Below are positions 1 through 31,549 of a stretch of DNA of 64,000 bases, one piece after another; position 1 is the stretch's first letter; the number at the start of each line of letters is the position of its first letter. Source of the DNA: Tubulanus polymorphus (Eukaryota > Nemertea > Palaeonemertea > Tubulaniformes > Tubulanidae); assembly GCF_964204645.1 (NCBI RefSeq), contig NC_134025.1, positions 1,865,001-1,929,000 on the forward strand. Reading direction: 5' to 3'. Both the position numbers and the translations under genes were made by a program. Under the pieces are notes generated by a model. That model searched no databases. It worked only from the letters and a program-made list of their open reading frames with translations, and was not told where the DNA came from.

Positions 1-240
1 ACCATTTTAGAGCTACATAGTGACAAAATAATTTGGTTTAATGAAATGATTCCATGAAGCTAGTAGTTTATTCAATTTTTGACTACATCTTAATAAGTCC
101 TCTTCAAGAATACTGGCTATTTTCTTAAAGTTTAAAAGACGAAATAAACTATTTACTCAAGGAAATTTTATTGTAACAACAGCGTTTTATCAGTGGTTAC
201 AATTTTTGGTTGATTTTTCAAATGAATGAATTCGACTTAC

Positions 241-396
241 AGGATTTTTATCGGGATGCATTTTGACGGCAAGTTTTTTGAAAGCTCGTCTGATATCGCG
301 ATTATCCGCATCACGAGCAACGTTTAATAAATCATAGAAATCATCGCCGGCCACCGCCGCAATCACTAGAACCGTTATTATCAAATACAACTTCAT
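241..396 (-). CDS. DNAJC10: ER J-domain co-chaperone, first coding exon (partial gene)
   Basis: The exon encodes 52 residues read leftwards from the ATG at 394-396. Residues 1-17 form a hydrophobic signal peptide ending AVAG, followed at once by the start of a J domain: DDFYDLLNV, then the helix-II type RRAFKKLAVKMHPDKNP with the diagnostic HPD. The exon stops after DKNP at a perfect donor (GTAAGT, complement of 235-240) in phase 0, so the J domain continues beyond the left edge. The HPD motif is the Hsp70 (BiP)-activating site. A signal peptide directly abutting a J domain is the layout of ER-lumen J proteins. The wording RRAFKKLA..HPDKNP is closest to DNAJC10/ERdj5, which reduces misfolded disulfides for ER-associated degradation. 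DNAJB9 or DNAJB11 are less likely alternatives. The usual Gly of the LLGV motif is Asn here. The PDI-like domains that would confirm the name lie outside the window. Confidence 0.8.
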
Positions 397-492
397 TCTA
401 CTGCGTGTTACTGACCACTCATAACTATAAATACAGAAACAATGGATTACGGTAACTCAAAACTGGAAACAGTTAATATTCACACTTAAAAG

Positions 493-702
493 GGACCAGT
501 TACAGTCAATGTTTAGATACAAGATTGGTCTAGGCCATGGTTCCATAGTCAAGACGTAAAGTCTAAAGGTTGTCGTGAATCTTTTAAGACTGGTCTCAAA
601 TTGTTAGATTATCTAGAGAAATAACATCAAACGTCTCAAGTCTTTAAGCAATGACTATGGCTGACCACTTTAGGGCTTTAAAGTCAAGACTGAAACTGGG
701 TT
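493..702. repeat. Dispersed AT-rich inverted-repeat element (MITE-like)
   Basis: The segment begins ACCAGTTACAGTC and ends with the near-inverted GACTGAAACTGGGT. Inside it carries the phrase AAGACTGGTCTCAAATTGTTAGAT, split here into AAGACTGGTCTCAAA and TTGTTAGAT. The same phrase and similar ends occur at 15844-16053, so the two look like copies of one old non-autonomous element. Identity was judged by eye and is modest. Confidence 0.45.
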
Positions 703-1021
703 CACAGTTATACAATTGTGCGTTCAGATTTGACTCTCAAAGAGTTAAATACTTATAAATGAACTGATCTTGATGAAATGATACTTAATCATGTAAGTTG
801 TAAGTAAAATTTTACCGAGAACAATGGAACTAGGTCCTGAGCCAACCGATCACCTCTAGATCTCTCAATCCATACTAAACCCAGTGTTAACTTTATATTA
901 TCCTGAACACATTATCTATATACGATTCATCAGTGAACAAAATGTAAAAATCAATAAAATCTGTGGATATCTGATGAAAATATGAAGTTATTCCATGATG
1001 AGATTCTAAGGATCATCATTG

Positions 1022-1065
1022 CATACACTACAGTGTAGAGGTGCATACACTAGAGTGTAGAGGAG
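1022..1065. repeat. Two-copy 22-bp tandem repeat
   Basis: The unit GCATACACTACAGTGTAGAG is followed by GCATACACTAGAGTGTAGAG. Each unit is itself a small palindrome (ACACT..AGTGT), so each could fold into a short hairpin. A similar palindromic phrase appears near 60985-61010. No function is evident. Confidence 0.6.
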
Positions 1066-2786
1066 AGAGTTTAAACAAATATAACATATTGATTGAATAA
1101 TTGATTCGATTTCATTAAAGCCTACAGATAAAGTGATCCAGTGTCATTGCCAGAGGAGGTATAATCTAAACAAACGCATATGATAAAAAGAGACAATTGA
1201 TAAATAGAATGTCCTTCTTAGCCTGATTCTAAAAAAAAACTGAAATTCCAAAAAGTGGAGTGGAGTGAAGCTGAGCAGGGGATGAAACGAAATGTGTCAA
1301 TTTAGCTTGCCTTAGACCTACAGTACCAACATGTATATATAAATCAAATTGATAGCACTACAAAACATCAAATATGCATTTAATTAAGAACTTTTGTTTA
1401 AACACGCATTTAATTGACACTGAGTAAACACACTCGAATTGAACTGTCAAATAAAACACTTCCTGGATTTCCAGGAAACAGGAAGTGTCTACGTTATCTC
1501 AAGTTTTACGTCAAAAATCAGCGGATTTCTCAATAATTCGTGGGTTAAAAAAGACGATTGTGTCACAGTTCTCTTACCTAAATCATTCTACTGATAAACA
1601 CATAGAGAAATATTACTAAGACATCAGTAATCGCCAACATTACACGTGGATATCCATACATTCGACGTGGACTTACGCATGCTCATTCCGAGAACCGGTC
1701 TCTAGTAATATCTCGGGATCTCGTGGATTCTCTAGTTATCACGCGAGATGTCTCGAGATTTTCAGACATGTGACTATAAGACGGCGGATGATTGGTTGAT
1801 TGATAAGAGTGTGGTAAACATTAATGGCGCTGTTGCAACTCAGGATTGTTTAGCGCGATGTATGTTGTATGTTTTGATGTATTGAACTGGTGTTTATAGC
1901 GTGTAAGTCTCTATGAGTTTTACTCGTATTTATAGTTCTGAATCTCCTCATTCTAAAAATACCCATAAATTAACTGCAAAACTGTTGTTAATACTAGAAA
2001 TAAGCGATTAAAGTTGGCACGTGCTGTGGGCGTTGTTTTGACAACTCTCCGCCGCCGCCACTCTGCCGTTCGATGGAGAAGCGGATAATCTAATCCTGCT
2101 CCGCTGAATCGTGTCTGGTTTTAAATTTATGCAAGTCATCTCGTCTTGTAAATAGTTTTTAAGTCGAAATGAATCTGTCTCGTGTTTGATTCAGTTTTAA
2201 GAATAGTCATGAGTTCTGAATCGACGATGATGATATTGAAAACACCACGTCAGTCACATGACTGTTTACTTTCGATTTTTGACCTACATTTTTAAGCTGA
2301 CATGTAAGTCAACTAAGGTTGAGCATCAGTTCTTATGTCATCTTTCCCGCTTACTACATCCTCCTCACTCAACAGGTTAAATAACAAACCTGATGTCATA
2401 GCCTAAATAGCATGTCCGAATAAATCCAGTCCAGACAGATCCAGACAGCGCGGTCGGTAGGCCGCCGTATTTCGCAAATACCATTGGCCGGACTTCATCA
2501 GTGCCAAAAATTCAAAGCTTTTCTTCACAGGCATTTTCAACTGAATCCTCAAGTTTGAAAAGCTGGTAGGCCTAGTTTTCATAATACATCAAATATTTCC
2601 TGCACCGCTTCATGAGTCTCTGTCTTGAAATGACATCTCATCGGGAACCATATTTGCGCCTTTTTCGAGATGAAATGTTATTATGCAAAATGACTTCTAT
2701 GAAAGGTTCTCATCAGCCTCTAACTAACTGCAGAGATAGGTGGGGGAGGTTGGGATGAGATAAAGATTATATAATGATATAAGGGT

Positions 2787-3125
2787 CATCCTCCCCCAGC
2801 AGGGATTCGAACCTGATGGCATCGAGATTGCCACGGCACGAAACCCTGCCATAATCGACCGTGTGCGCAGATACATGCGCAGTTCAGATGATGTGATTTT
2901 TAGCCAATCAGAAATCCCGTTTTATTTTAGCCCAGGTTTTCCCATTTATAGTTCTTCCTTGAAATTTGCCTCAACGATTATACAACAAGCAATCTGATTG
3001 GTGCCGCCAGTTTTCGTTCGGAAAGCTGCGCATGTACCTGCGCACCCGGTCTACTGTGGCAGGGGTTCGTGCCGTGGCTGAGTGTAGCGATGCCATCAGG
3101 TTCGAGTCCCTGCAGAGGGAGGATG
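2787..3125. mobile_element. hAT-like MITE, copy 1
   Basis: This 339-bp element starts CATCCTCCCCCAGCAGGGAT and ends CTGCAGAGGGAGGATG. Terminal inverted repeats are about 100 bp long, and the near-direct repeats TATAAGGGT / TATAAGTGT sit at its two edges. It is the reverse complement of the copy at 10112-10449, including the ~150-bp core. No transposase is encoded. Each inverted repeat contains a motif of the tRNA T-loop/B-box type (GGTTCGAGTCC or GGTTCGAATCC). Confidence 0.85.
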
Positions 3126-3724
3126 TATAAGTGTTAGCCTATAGGTTTCTATGCATTGGGACATGTTTCATTTCACGGAATAATTTTCAGAATTATTTGA
3201 TAATTGTTTGTGTGACTAATCTATTTATACTGGTATTTACTGTGACGTATACAAAGCACGTTTCATTCTGGTGATTATTATTATTCCGTTCCAGTTAATG
3301 AACATAACGACCTCGAGTGCATGCGCTGGTTATCAATAACTAGAAGTCTAGTACTGACCTTTATCGCAAGTTCTCGGCAAAAATCAGGGCATTATTTCTT
3401 AATAAGACGTTGATTGAATAAAACGTTTGAATGTAGGGCTTATTAGGATATTTGTTACAGTCGGTCGGTCGGTCAGGAGCTGTTAGCATTTCATATTAGT
3501 TAAGGTAAAGGTTAAGTCTAGTTTCTAGTCAAGAGGCGGAACCTACAACTGTAAGAACGTCTGGTATTCAGACTGTTAGTTGGCAAAGATCCTGCTTTAG
3601 ATAGCTGGAACAATATTGGGAATTTCAATATCCTACAATGAGAGAAAGGGAGAAAGAATGACTTAATGTTTTTGAATAATTTATTTTCAGAAATGATAAT
3701 TTATTGAATACTGTATTGAACACA

Positions 3725-18602
<14,878 letters not shown>

Positions 18603-20856
18603 ATACAACCTTTCATATCTGTAAAACGTTTACAGGAGACAATTCATCGGATTAAATGAAGCAGTTATTGATCATTTCAACCAGATATTTTGGGCATTAC
18701 GGTACGCGTTGGAAGTATTACTTTTTTCTTGGAGCAGAAATTATTCAAACAAGGCTCAGAGCATTGGTTCAATAGAAGACTTTACCAGCCAGATTTTGTA
18801 TATATTTATATTTTTATGTATGTGAGGATGTTTGGATGAGGAATGGGGCACACGGCATAAACAATGATGATTTGTGGTTTTAATTGTGAATGATGATGTT
18901 AATATTTCAGTGAAAAGACTATGGGTTTGTTGTGCTCATCATTTGCTTGATAAAACATTCTATGCATTTCATTAGAAAATTTAACTCTTTAGTCATTGAA
19001 GAATCGGAGAATAGCATTTAAGAATTGAACTGAAAACATTCTTGCCATGTGTGTATAATAAGGAAAATACGCCTGATTGGCGCCATTGGTCCCCGATATT
19101 AAAACACTTGATAAAGCTATTCATATGTAATGCTGGCTAATTTGCTTATAGCGCCCTCTATTAAGGCCGAGGATAAACGAGCCTGTTTAGTTGCTGTTGT
19201 GTATGTGTATATATATATATATATATATATGCATATACACATGTAGATTGCGTGTTTAGTTTATGTAATAGATTTTAAACTTATCAAATAAGACATTAAA
19301 ACTTTGAAAAACAACTGTGCCATATTTCGATTGATAAAGATCAATGTTGATATCGATCAAGAGATTTTGTGTGAGTAATTCTGGTTGTTTCAATTAGTTC
19401 AGTTTACTTTAATCGACACATTTTCAGTCACTAAGATTTCGTTCATTTTCCTTATAATTTATGATATATATATATATATATAGGATAGTAAATCTGTGTG
19501 GCTTGATTCCCGCTCGCTGATTGGTGGTTTATATATATTCACCATACTCATCTGGTGCCAAACTTGTAACGTCTTTTTCACTGTAGTTAGAAAATCTCTG
19601 TGATAATTGTATAAGAAGAGTGATTATATCGAGGGGGGTGTATTACTATTATTAGGCTGGTTTTCATAAGTCATCTTTGTTATACCTGTTGAGAAACAAC
19701 AAAAGGAATACGAATACATTATGCGTGAGACACATGACAATAAAAACCAGCTAAACTCACATCGCTGGATATGTATCTATCTAGTCTGTGCGGCATTTCT
19801 TCAGTTTTTGAACGTAATAACTCTCATTTTTAGTATCGAAATCTACTATTTTAAACGCTCGTATTTTTACCGTAGAATTATAGATATTCGAATCGGCTAG
19901 CTTCGTATGAAAAATGAATTATTATTAACTGCCTAATATTAGTTGAATGTATAATTAATCATAATGTCAAAATGACTGCTGTCATGTGCTTCAATTATCA
20001 TTATTATTAAGTCTCCAGATGCTTGTTATGTAAATGCTAAATGATTTATTTTTTTCCGATGTAGAATATGTGTAAATTGTTGATCTTGTTGCCCCTTTGT
20101 ACATATGTTTATATTATTATTATTACTCTTATTTTTGATATGAACGGTTCTTGAAACCGATAGTAATTGATGATCCTTTTATTACGAAGTTAGATGTTTT
20201 GATATTTGTACATAATGTAAGAGATAGACAGAGAAGTGACATTCCTAGCTGTTTAGATGTGTCATTATCGTGGAAATCAAGTGAAATCAACCTCCCATAT
20301 TTCAATACATGTGTGTATTCAAAAGACTGGAATTAAAACAATAGAATTCGTATTCATCTTCCAGATACTGTGTATCTTTGAGGAGGATCAGTCAGTTCAG
20401 ATCTGGATTAATTTTACAGATGTGACACATACAGCCTTTGCCACTTACTAAAAACTTACTGATATTCAGTATTTGTAACAGTATTTCTTTATTGTATAGA
20501 CCAGAAATGTTTAGAGTATCTACTTAACAAGATATTGTAATTACCCTCAATTCAGCCATTTGTCAGTTAATATTTAGATAATGTATGATCTGAATTCAAA
20601 AACGAAGGCGAAATTAGCGTGAGCAGTACCTGGGTATGGTACCTTCTTTGTAATTGTAAAGAATTTATTTGATTTCTTGAAAATAAAAGAAAAAAAATAT
20701 CCTTAAATGTTGAAGTCTTTTTGCTATTTGCTTTTGTTCTACAAGGATCGAGGATTGAATACCCTGCGATAACGGCAGAGCAGTCTGCTGTGCTTACCCT
20801 GCTGATACCACCCTCCAATGCTGGTTATTTAGAAAATAATTAATTACTTTTAGAAG
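18603..20856 (+). other. Presumed 3' UTR and downstream region of the anion exchanger
   Basis: There is no coding signal after the stop at 18600-18602. Candidate polyadenylation signals are ATTAAA at 19295-19300 and AATAAA at 19739-19744. Two short (AT)n runs lie near 19207-19230 and 19459-19482. The true cleavage site is not visible. Confidence 0.45.
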
Positions 20857-21241
20857 AAAAGGCGCTGGGTAATAAAGCCTGACTACACCGTGAGGTGCTG
20901 CCACTGTGCTCATCATCGTTAGCGGGGTTGGATTGAACCTGTAAACTGAGTGATACTCAATAAAGGCTTCTTCAAATACTAATAAAACGAAAGAGAAAAG
21001 TAATTCCAATCAACCAATTTATTTATTACACGGCAGTGCATAAAAGGCGCTGGGTAATAATGCCCGACTACACCGTGAGGTGCTGCCACTGTGCTCATCA
21101 TCGTTAGCGGGGTTGGATTGAAACTATCAACGATAACCTGCAAACTGAATGATACTCAATAAAGGCTTCTTCAAATACTAATAAAACGAAAGAGAAAAGT
21201 AATTCCAATCAACCAATTTATTTATTACACGGCAGTGCATT
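20857..21241. repeat. Tandem duplication, ~185 bp and ~200 bp copies
   Basis: The phrase AAAAGGCGCTGGGTAATAA starts both copies (20857 and 21042) and ACGGCAGTGCAT ends both. The copies are almost identical apart from a ~14-bp insertion after GGGGTTGGATTGAA in copy 2. Each contains AATAAA on the plus strand (TCAATAAAGG, then CTAATAAAACG) and TAATAAATAAA on the minus strand. It lies between two convergent genes. Confidence 0.9.
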
Positions 21242-26105
<4,864 letters not shown>

Positions 26106-28415
26106 TCAACTTTGTTGCGGTGAATTGTTTTTACTTTCGACTGAACACTTGCGGAAATGTTCAGGCAGTTCAGCAGCACGGGTGACGTCTTCGGTTGAAA
26201 TGTTATTATTGTCGCCGCTGCTCAGCGATGTATTCGACGTCCACGTGCCACTACTCGACGCTGTGCTACCGATACTATGCTGAATTGTCGAATCAGAATG
26301 TTCACTGAGATCACAGCTCGTTATAAGTGATTGTGGTACAGCCCATGATTGTTGTTGCTGTTGTTGTTGTTGTTGTTGTTGTTGTTGTGAGGTCATTTCT
26401 AAATCTACACTGTCCATACTGGATATAGAGCACGACTGTCGAGGACTCAAATCGGTGCTATCCATACTAGATACGGAGAGCATACGATCGCTTTCACTCG
26501 ACCCGGAGAGCAAACGATCGCCGTGAGATTCCGTCGATTCGCTGCTCGATCGACTGCTACTTACCGACCACTGATGCGGCGATTCCTCGGAACTCGACGA
26601 ACTAAACGGCGATCTCTTCGTCCAGCGTTTTAGATGAATACGCATGTGACGAGTGATCATATCGCGTCTGCACGCCGCGTACGGACATTGCGGACAGTGA
26701 TAGGGTTTTTCGCCGGTATGCGTGCGTTGATGCGTATTCAAATGATCGCTGCGACTGAAAACCTGACCACAAACTTTACATTCGTAAGGTTTCAGTCCCG
26801 TGTGTAGACGCATGTGTCTGGTTAACATATCACTACGCGAAAACGCGCGATTACAAACTTTACAGTAATGTATTTTACTATTGTCGGCTCCGCGCACGGT
26901 CTCTGTTGGTAAATGCTTAGCCATATGCTTCGCTAAATTGTCGTACGACGGAAAAACTTGAGTACAAATCGGACACGAATACATAGTTTTTGATTCTTGC
27001 GCGCCGCGGCTTTCTAACATCTCGGATGGAGGCGGGAACACAAATTTCTGCGATAACTGCGAAGATTTGGTGTGCTGCGGTAGATCTGAGGAGGTTTGTC
27101 TCATGATGATCTCTTGAGGGGATGGCGAAGGAGTTACCCCACCCGCGTGTACGTAACCCTGGAATGTAGGTGGAGATCGTCCGGGGGAGTAACGAGGAGA
27201 TATCGGTGAAATACCGGCCGGAGACAGCTGCTGCTGCTGCGTCGAATGTAACGCGGCTGGTATTAAATACTGAGGAGATGAGATACAAGTCGAGGTATAG
27301 ATAGCTGATGATGTAACTAACGGACTAGGAACGTGAGTATGGACCGGTTTACGCCAGCGCGCGCTAACTGTATCTGATTGAATAATGTGCGGAGCTTGGA
27401 CGACGATATCTTGATACTTCATACCGCGACACTGAGTCGGTATCGGGATACACATCTCCTTACTCGCGATCGTCGGCAACGCCTGAAACGCGGCTAGAGA
27501 CCGAGACAGATCTAACGGTTCTTGTTGAACCGATATCGCGCCGGAGATGCTCGCCGATTTCGGTTTCATTTGTTCGGGAACCTCGGGAATCGTTTTACAA
27601 ACCGATGAATCTTCGTGGATGTCCATCTCGAAGACGGCGTCGTCGTCTTTACTCGTTTCGACGTCGCTCAAACCCTCGGCGCTTTCCTGACTAGATAAAT
27701 ACCGCGCTCGTAATATCTTCTTAAAGCTTTGATGCGAGTGGATTTGAGATTTCGCCTTCGAGCATTCGCCTTCTCCGTGAACGAACGCTTCGCCTTCCGT
27801 ATCTTTACTAGCCGAACTACCGTCGGAACTTTTACTCATCGAACTCGGACTTTGCGAGATAAATTTGATGTCTTCGTCGATGAGAATCGGCGAACGTTGT
27901 TCACGCGAAACGGGTTTAAAATACGGAAACGAGGACTCGTCGCCGGTCATTCTCCACAGCGGCGACGATATACTCTCTTTATCGGTCTCCGATTTACTGC
28001 GCGGTTTTTCTGGAACGACGAGCTCGGCCTCGCGTTGATAAACTGGACTGTATTGTTGGAAAGATTCGAGCGAACGAATGGAATGTATATTCTGATCGTA
28101 ACCCCCGGTGATCTGTAACGTTTCCTCATCGCTGATTGGTGAATGTTCGAACTGTATTTGTGCCGGCATGATTTGATGTTGATAACGTTGTTCAATGGGA
28201 TAAACGACTAGTTGAGGAGAACTCGACTGATGACCTCTGATTCCGGACGCGCTCGTCTTAGCCGTATCATGCATAGCGACTAACTGATGATATTTTTTGC
28301 GTTGCTCGGAGGCCATATTTGTTTCATCGTGACGACTTCTAATGCCGATTGAAATATTAACGGTTTTTGTCGTCTCGTAACTATGGTTCCCCATCATTCG
28401 GAAAAAACGAATCAT
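26106..28415 (-). CDS. klu: C2H2 zinc-finger transcription factor, klumpfuss/EGR-WT1-related
   Basis: One uninterrupted exon of 769 codons. An in-frame TGA directly precedes the first ATG (28413-28415); ATGs six and seven codons in are alternative starts. Four C2H2 fingers lie at residues ~479-501, 516-538, 544-566 and 572-594. Fingers 2 and 3 read FSRSDMLTRHMRLH and FSRSDHLNTHQRTH, nearly the RSDELTR and RSDHLTT recognition helices of EGR1 fingers 1 and 2, joined by TGLKP/TGEKP linkers. Finger 4 (CPQCPYAACRRDMITRHMRIH) is unlike EGR finger 3. PLDLS at 300-304 is a canonical CtBP co-repressor motif. The N-terminal half is Ser/Pro-rich and disordered. The C-terminus holds repeated SVSSMDS/SISSMDS phrases and a ~13-residue polyQ. 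Four fingers of this wording match arthropod klumpfuss, a neural and cell-fate regulator. The name rests on memory of the finger sequences; a generic EGR-like factor is the alternative. It is nuclear and probably a repressor. Confidence 0.8.
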   Translation of the reverse strand: MIRFFRMMGNHSYETTKTVNISIGIRSRHDETNMASEQRKKYHQLVAMHDTAKTSASGIRGHQSSSPQLVVYPIEQRYQHQIMPAQIQFEHSPISDEETLQITGGYDQNIHSIRSLESFQQYSPVYQREAELVVPEKPRSKSETDKESISSPLWRMTGDESSFPYFKPVSREQRSPILIDEDIKFISQSPSSMSKSSDGSSASKDTEGEAFVHGEGECSKAKSQIHSHQSFKKILRARYLSSQESAEGLSDVETSKDDDAVFEMDIHEDSSVCKTIPEVPEQMKPKSASISGAISVQQEPLDLSRSLAAFQALPTIASKEMCIPIPTQCRGMKYQDIVVQAPHIIQSDTVSARWRKPVHTHVPSPLVTSSAIYTSTCISSPQYLIPAALHSTQQQQLSPAGISPISPRYSPGRSPPTFQGYVHAGGVTPSPSPQEIIMRQTSSDLPQHTKSSQLSQKFVFPPPSEMLESRGAQESKTMYSCPICTQVFPSYDNLAKHMAKHLPTETVRGADNSKIHYCKVCNRAFSRSDMLTRHMRLHTGLKPYECKVCGQVFSRSDHLNTHQRTHTGEKPYHCPQCPYAACRRDMITRHMRIHLKRWTKRSPFSSSSSEESPHQWSVSSSRSSSESTESHGDRLLSGSSESDRMLSVSSMDSTDLSPRQSCSISSMDSVDLEMTSQQQQQQQQQQQQQSWAVPQSLITSCDLSEHSDSTIQHSIGSTASSSGTWTSNTSLSSGDNNNISTEDVTRAAELPEHFRKCSVESKNNSPQQS
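26351..26392 (-). repeat. CAG/CAA polyglutamine tract in the zinc-finger gene
   Basis: About 13 consecutive Gln codons, mostly CAA with some CAG on the coding strand, near the C-terminus of the zinc-finger protein. Confidence 0.9.
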
Positions 28416-31400
28416 TCATCTTGTCGTAGCAGTTATCGGTAAAATATAAACGTCCAATCATTCAATCCGATTTATACGATATAAATATATACGATACGAT
28501 ACGATACATATTTATTTGATAAATAGCCGTAAAAATAGTTGGCGCCAGTTGTTTAACTGTATACACGCGTATCGGAAATGTATCGAAACATGAAGACAAT
28601 AAAACCAGAAAATCTGAAAAATATAAAAATATCATATTCATGTAAATAACCATACGTTTGCAAAACTCATAAGCTGAATTCATTCATAACTCATAAACAT
28701 GAGTTCTATTAAAACTCATGTTTTAACTATTCACGTACATCTCATAACTCACAAACTTATCAGAGAAACTAGTGACGAACTGACCAGCATCACTGTGACT
28801 GACCGAAGTAAACCTGTTTAAATGTTATATTTACTCATTTACATTCCCCCATAATTAACACATATAGTGAAGTAAATCAACAGTGTTAGAAGTAGATCAC
28901 ATATTCATTAACTAGATGCCTTAAACAACCATTCACACCGATACCAAATGGGTCGGTCCATACCTGTTTGACGCACGTCAAATTCAGCCTGACCAGACCA
29001 GGTCGGCACCAAATATTAACACCGGTCAAACTATTTTAACGCTGGTTATGGATGTGACTCTCCCTGCTTGACACAGCATTGTTTCAGTAACAAGTGATTG
29101 ATTTAGGCCTACCTGTGAGGTCCTACAGAGGTCTGGTCTGGACGACTGAACCACTATGAACTGGGAATAATTGTGTGAGCATTAGCTTGATCACATGATT
29201 ACTTTAGTAATCATTAGTTTGTACCGATGAAGGAACACGTGGTCAATAGCTTTATCCAAAATTCCTGAGTTTTCCAGTTTTTTTTGGTAAAATTTGTCAA
29301 ATTCCCTGAGTTTTCTAGGTTTTCCAGGTTGACAGGTTATACACTGATATGAAATAAGTAGTACAAAAGCCACATTTCAGATTCTGCGTCCACCCCCGCG
29401 GCTTATTACTAAAGGATTGGTGAGAATTCCACTTAAATCATCAAACCTGGAATGGTGATTGTAACACACCCAGACAGAGATGAATTAACACATACAACTC
29501 ACTAATTACAATACTACGAATTCATATGATGAATTTATCATGATTCACAGTTCGGTGCAATACGTACCTTCTCAATATGAAATTAACTACATGATGAACT
29601 TTGCATATAAAATAACTTCATAGAAAAACTGAAAAAGAGAAGATAAAGAAAATGATTATATTGATGTGACATTTTAAGTCCAAAAAGAGGAACTTTTTGA
29701 CTTCAATCTTTCTGATAATTGAATTAACAGGCCTGAGTAATAAAATACTTCAACAGTCAAATTCGCAACAAAATTGCGCACGAAAATACATAAGAATCAA
29801 ATTTGGAAGGACTTTTTTATCAAAAGGAAGGACTTAGAGTCGAAAAGAAGGACAAAGATGATGTTTGTCCAAACTTTTTCCAAAAGAAGGACTTGGAAGG
29901 ACCGCTGGAAACCCTGGAAGACCTATGTCCTATTAAAGTATAGCGTAGATGGCGCCAGATATGACACAACATGCATTTCGATATCATCGAATATCCACCG
30001 TTACGATCTGTCTCTACAGAAATAATTCATCATTACAGAAATAAAATCATTCAAATGATTGAGAATGATTTTAAGATTACGTCAATTTTATCTCATTGAA
30101 ATTTCAAAGCTAAGGAAGCGTTCAAATAATACGTTTCAATGTTAATTATCAGTCGTTCTTCAAAACTAATCATTCGCATAAGAAATTATTTCTATCTCTC
30201 TCAAATTTTCATAATTACCACCAACGTGCTTCCGTTAGAACATACATCCGATGAGTCGGTCAATCACAGATAGAAATGAATTTAAACGGCCCGGAGAGCG
30301 CGACGTGTAAGTGATAGATACCACGGCTATGGATATTGTATTATCAAGGGATGGATGTATGTTGTTGATATCATTACATATAATTATCAGCTAAATGTAT
30401 TACTATTGTCTGCAATCAAACTACTAGAATTAATCACATAAACTAACGACGTATTTACTGATTAATATTGGATATACAACTCTCTGATGAATCAAACAGC
30501 TTCGATCACGAGTTAACTCGGCTCGAGTCAAATCTGTTGAAATGTGTTCGAAATGAGCGATATTCCGGTCAAGCAAGTAATAGGCTGCACTCTATTGGTT
30601 CTATTTGGACAGTAGTCCAGACCTGTGTCATCCAGGCCTAGTCCGGCCCGCACCGGAAATGCCGGTGCGAACGCGGCCCGTGAAAATTTGATTTGAGAGT
30701 GAAACTCTCAGAGTTGAACATCTGTGAGCTGAGAAAAATTAACTAACGACAATGATAATGATGATAATGATAATAGACTGACCTCGTTTGAATGTTTCCA
30801 GTGAATTGTTGTAGATATTCTGTTTGTGCATTAGGACAAGAAAACTTCTCTAAATAAATCAGCAAACTGAAAAACACAATAACAAAAACAACACGATTAA
30901 TAAGAGGCTCACGCATCCAGCAATCAACCATCTGATTACTGTCAACAGATGAGGAAAAAACCTCAATGAAGGACCAACTAATTTATTACCAGTGCGCACG
31001 CACGCACACAGGAAGGCAGGCACACGCAGGCAAACTCGCTTTAGGTAACTTTACAGATTCAAAATAACGAGAGAAACAACAGTATGAACACTAGAGAGAC
31101 CACGATCAATGAACCTAGGCTGAACTGACGTGATGATCATTGTTTCAAAATAAAAATCCCTGCAGCGATATTCAGTTCGTGCAGACGCGTAGCTAGAAAA
31201 AAAATCAACTCAATCAAAATACATAGAAATCATATACGCGCGATTGATTTTAATAAAATGAAGACGTTTCTGAGAAAATGAATGTCGCGAGTTCTTATCA
31301 TGGTTATTGAGTATGTTCTCAATCAATTGGTGCTTGAAAACGGGAAATTACTTCACAAGTCTGAAACAATGAGCATTTAGTTTCAACTCATGACTATAAA

Positions 31401-31425
31401 AAAACATCAATATCTTAGATGATGA

Positions 31426-31549
31426 TCGGGAGGGAGGGGGAGGGAGGAAGAGGGAGGGAGGGAGAAAGTGGGAGGGAGGGAGGAAGTAAGAGGGAGGGAG
31501 GGAGAGAGGAAGAGGGAGGGAGGGAGGGAGGGAGAAAGAGGGAGAGAGG
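31426..31549. repeat. GGGA-rich purine tract
   Basis: About 120 bp of almost pure A/G with many GGGAGGGAGGG blocks, so G-quadruplex or triplex formation is possible. Open frames across it are artefacts. Confidence 0.9.

Larger units (their letters stand above)
397..3690. other. Intergenic region between divergent genes
   Basis: No coding exon was found between the J-domain gene (-) and the anion exchanger (+). The stretch at about 1660-2110 is richer in CpG and non-repetitive. It has CCAAT-like (gattgg, about 1790), TCTCG/CGAGA and GGCGG words and a GTGGGCG at 2026-2032. It is the best candidate for promoter and 5' UTR of one or both genes, but no start site can be fixed. The rest holds dispersed repeats (493-702, 2787-3125) and a 22-bp duplication near 1020-1065. 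Confidence 0.5.

Noticed and set aside
60-140. Possible second exon of the J-domain gene on the minus strand
   Set aside because: A weakly J-domain-like string (KIASILEEDLLR) can be read, but it lacks the expected conserved residues and a proper acceptor.
27729-28118. Plus-strand open frame opposite the zinc-finger exon
   Set aside because: Antisense shadow of the 769-codon zinc-finger frame, as are 26011-26283, 26917-27288 and 27947-28195.
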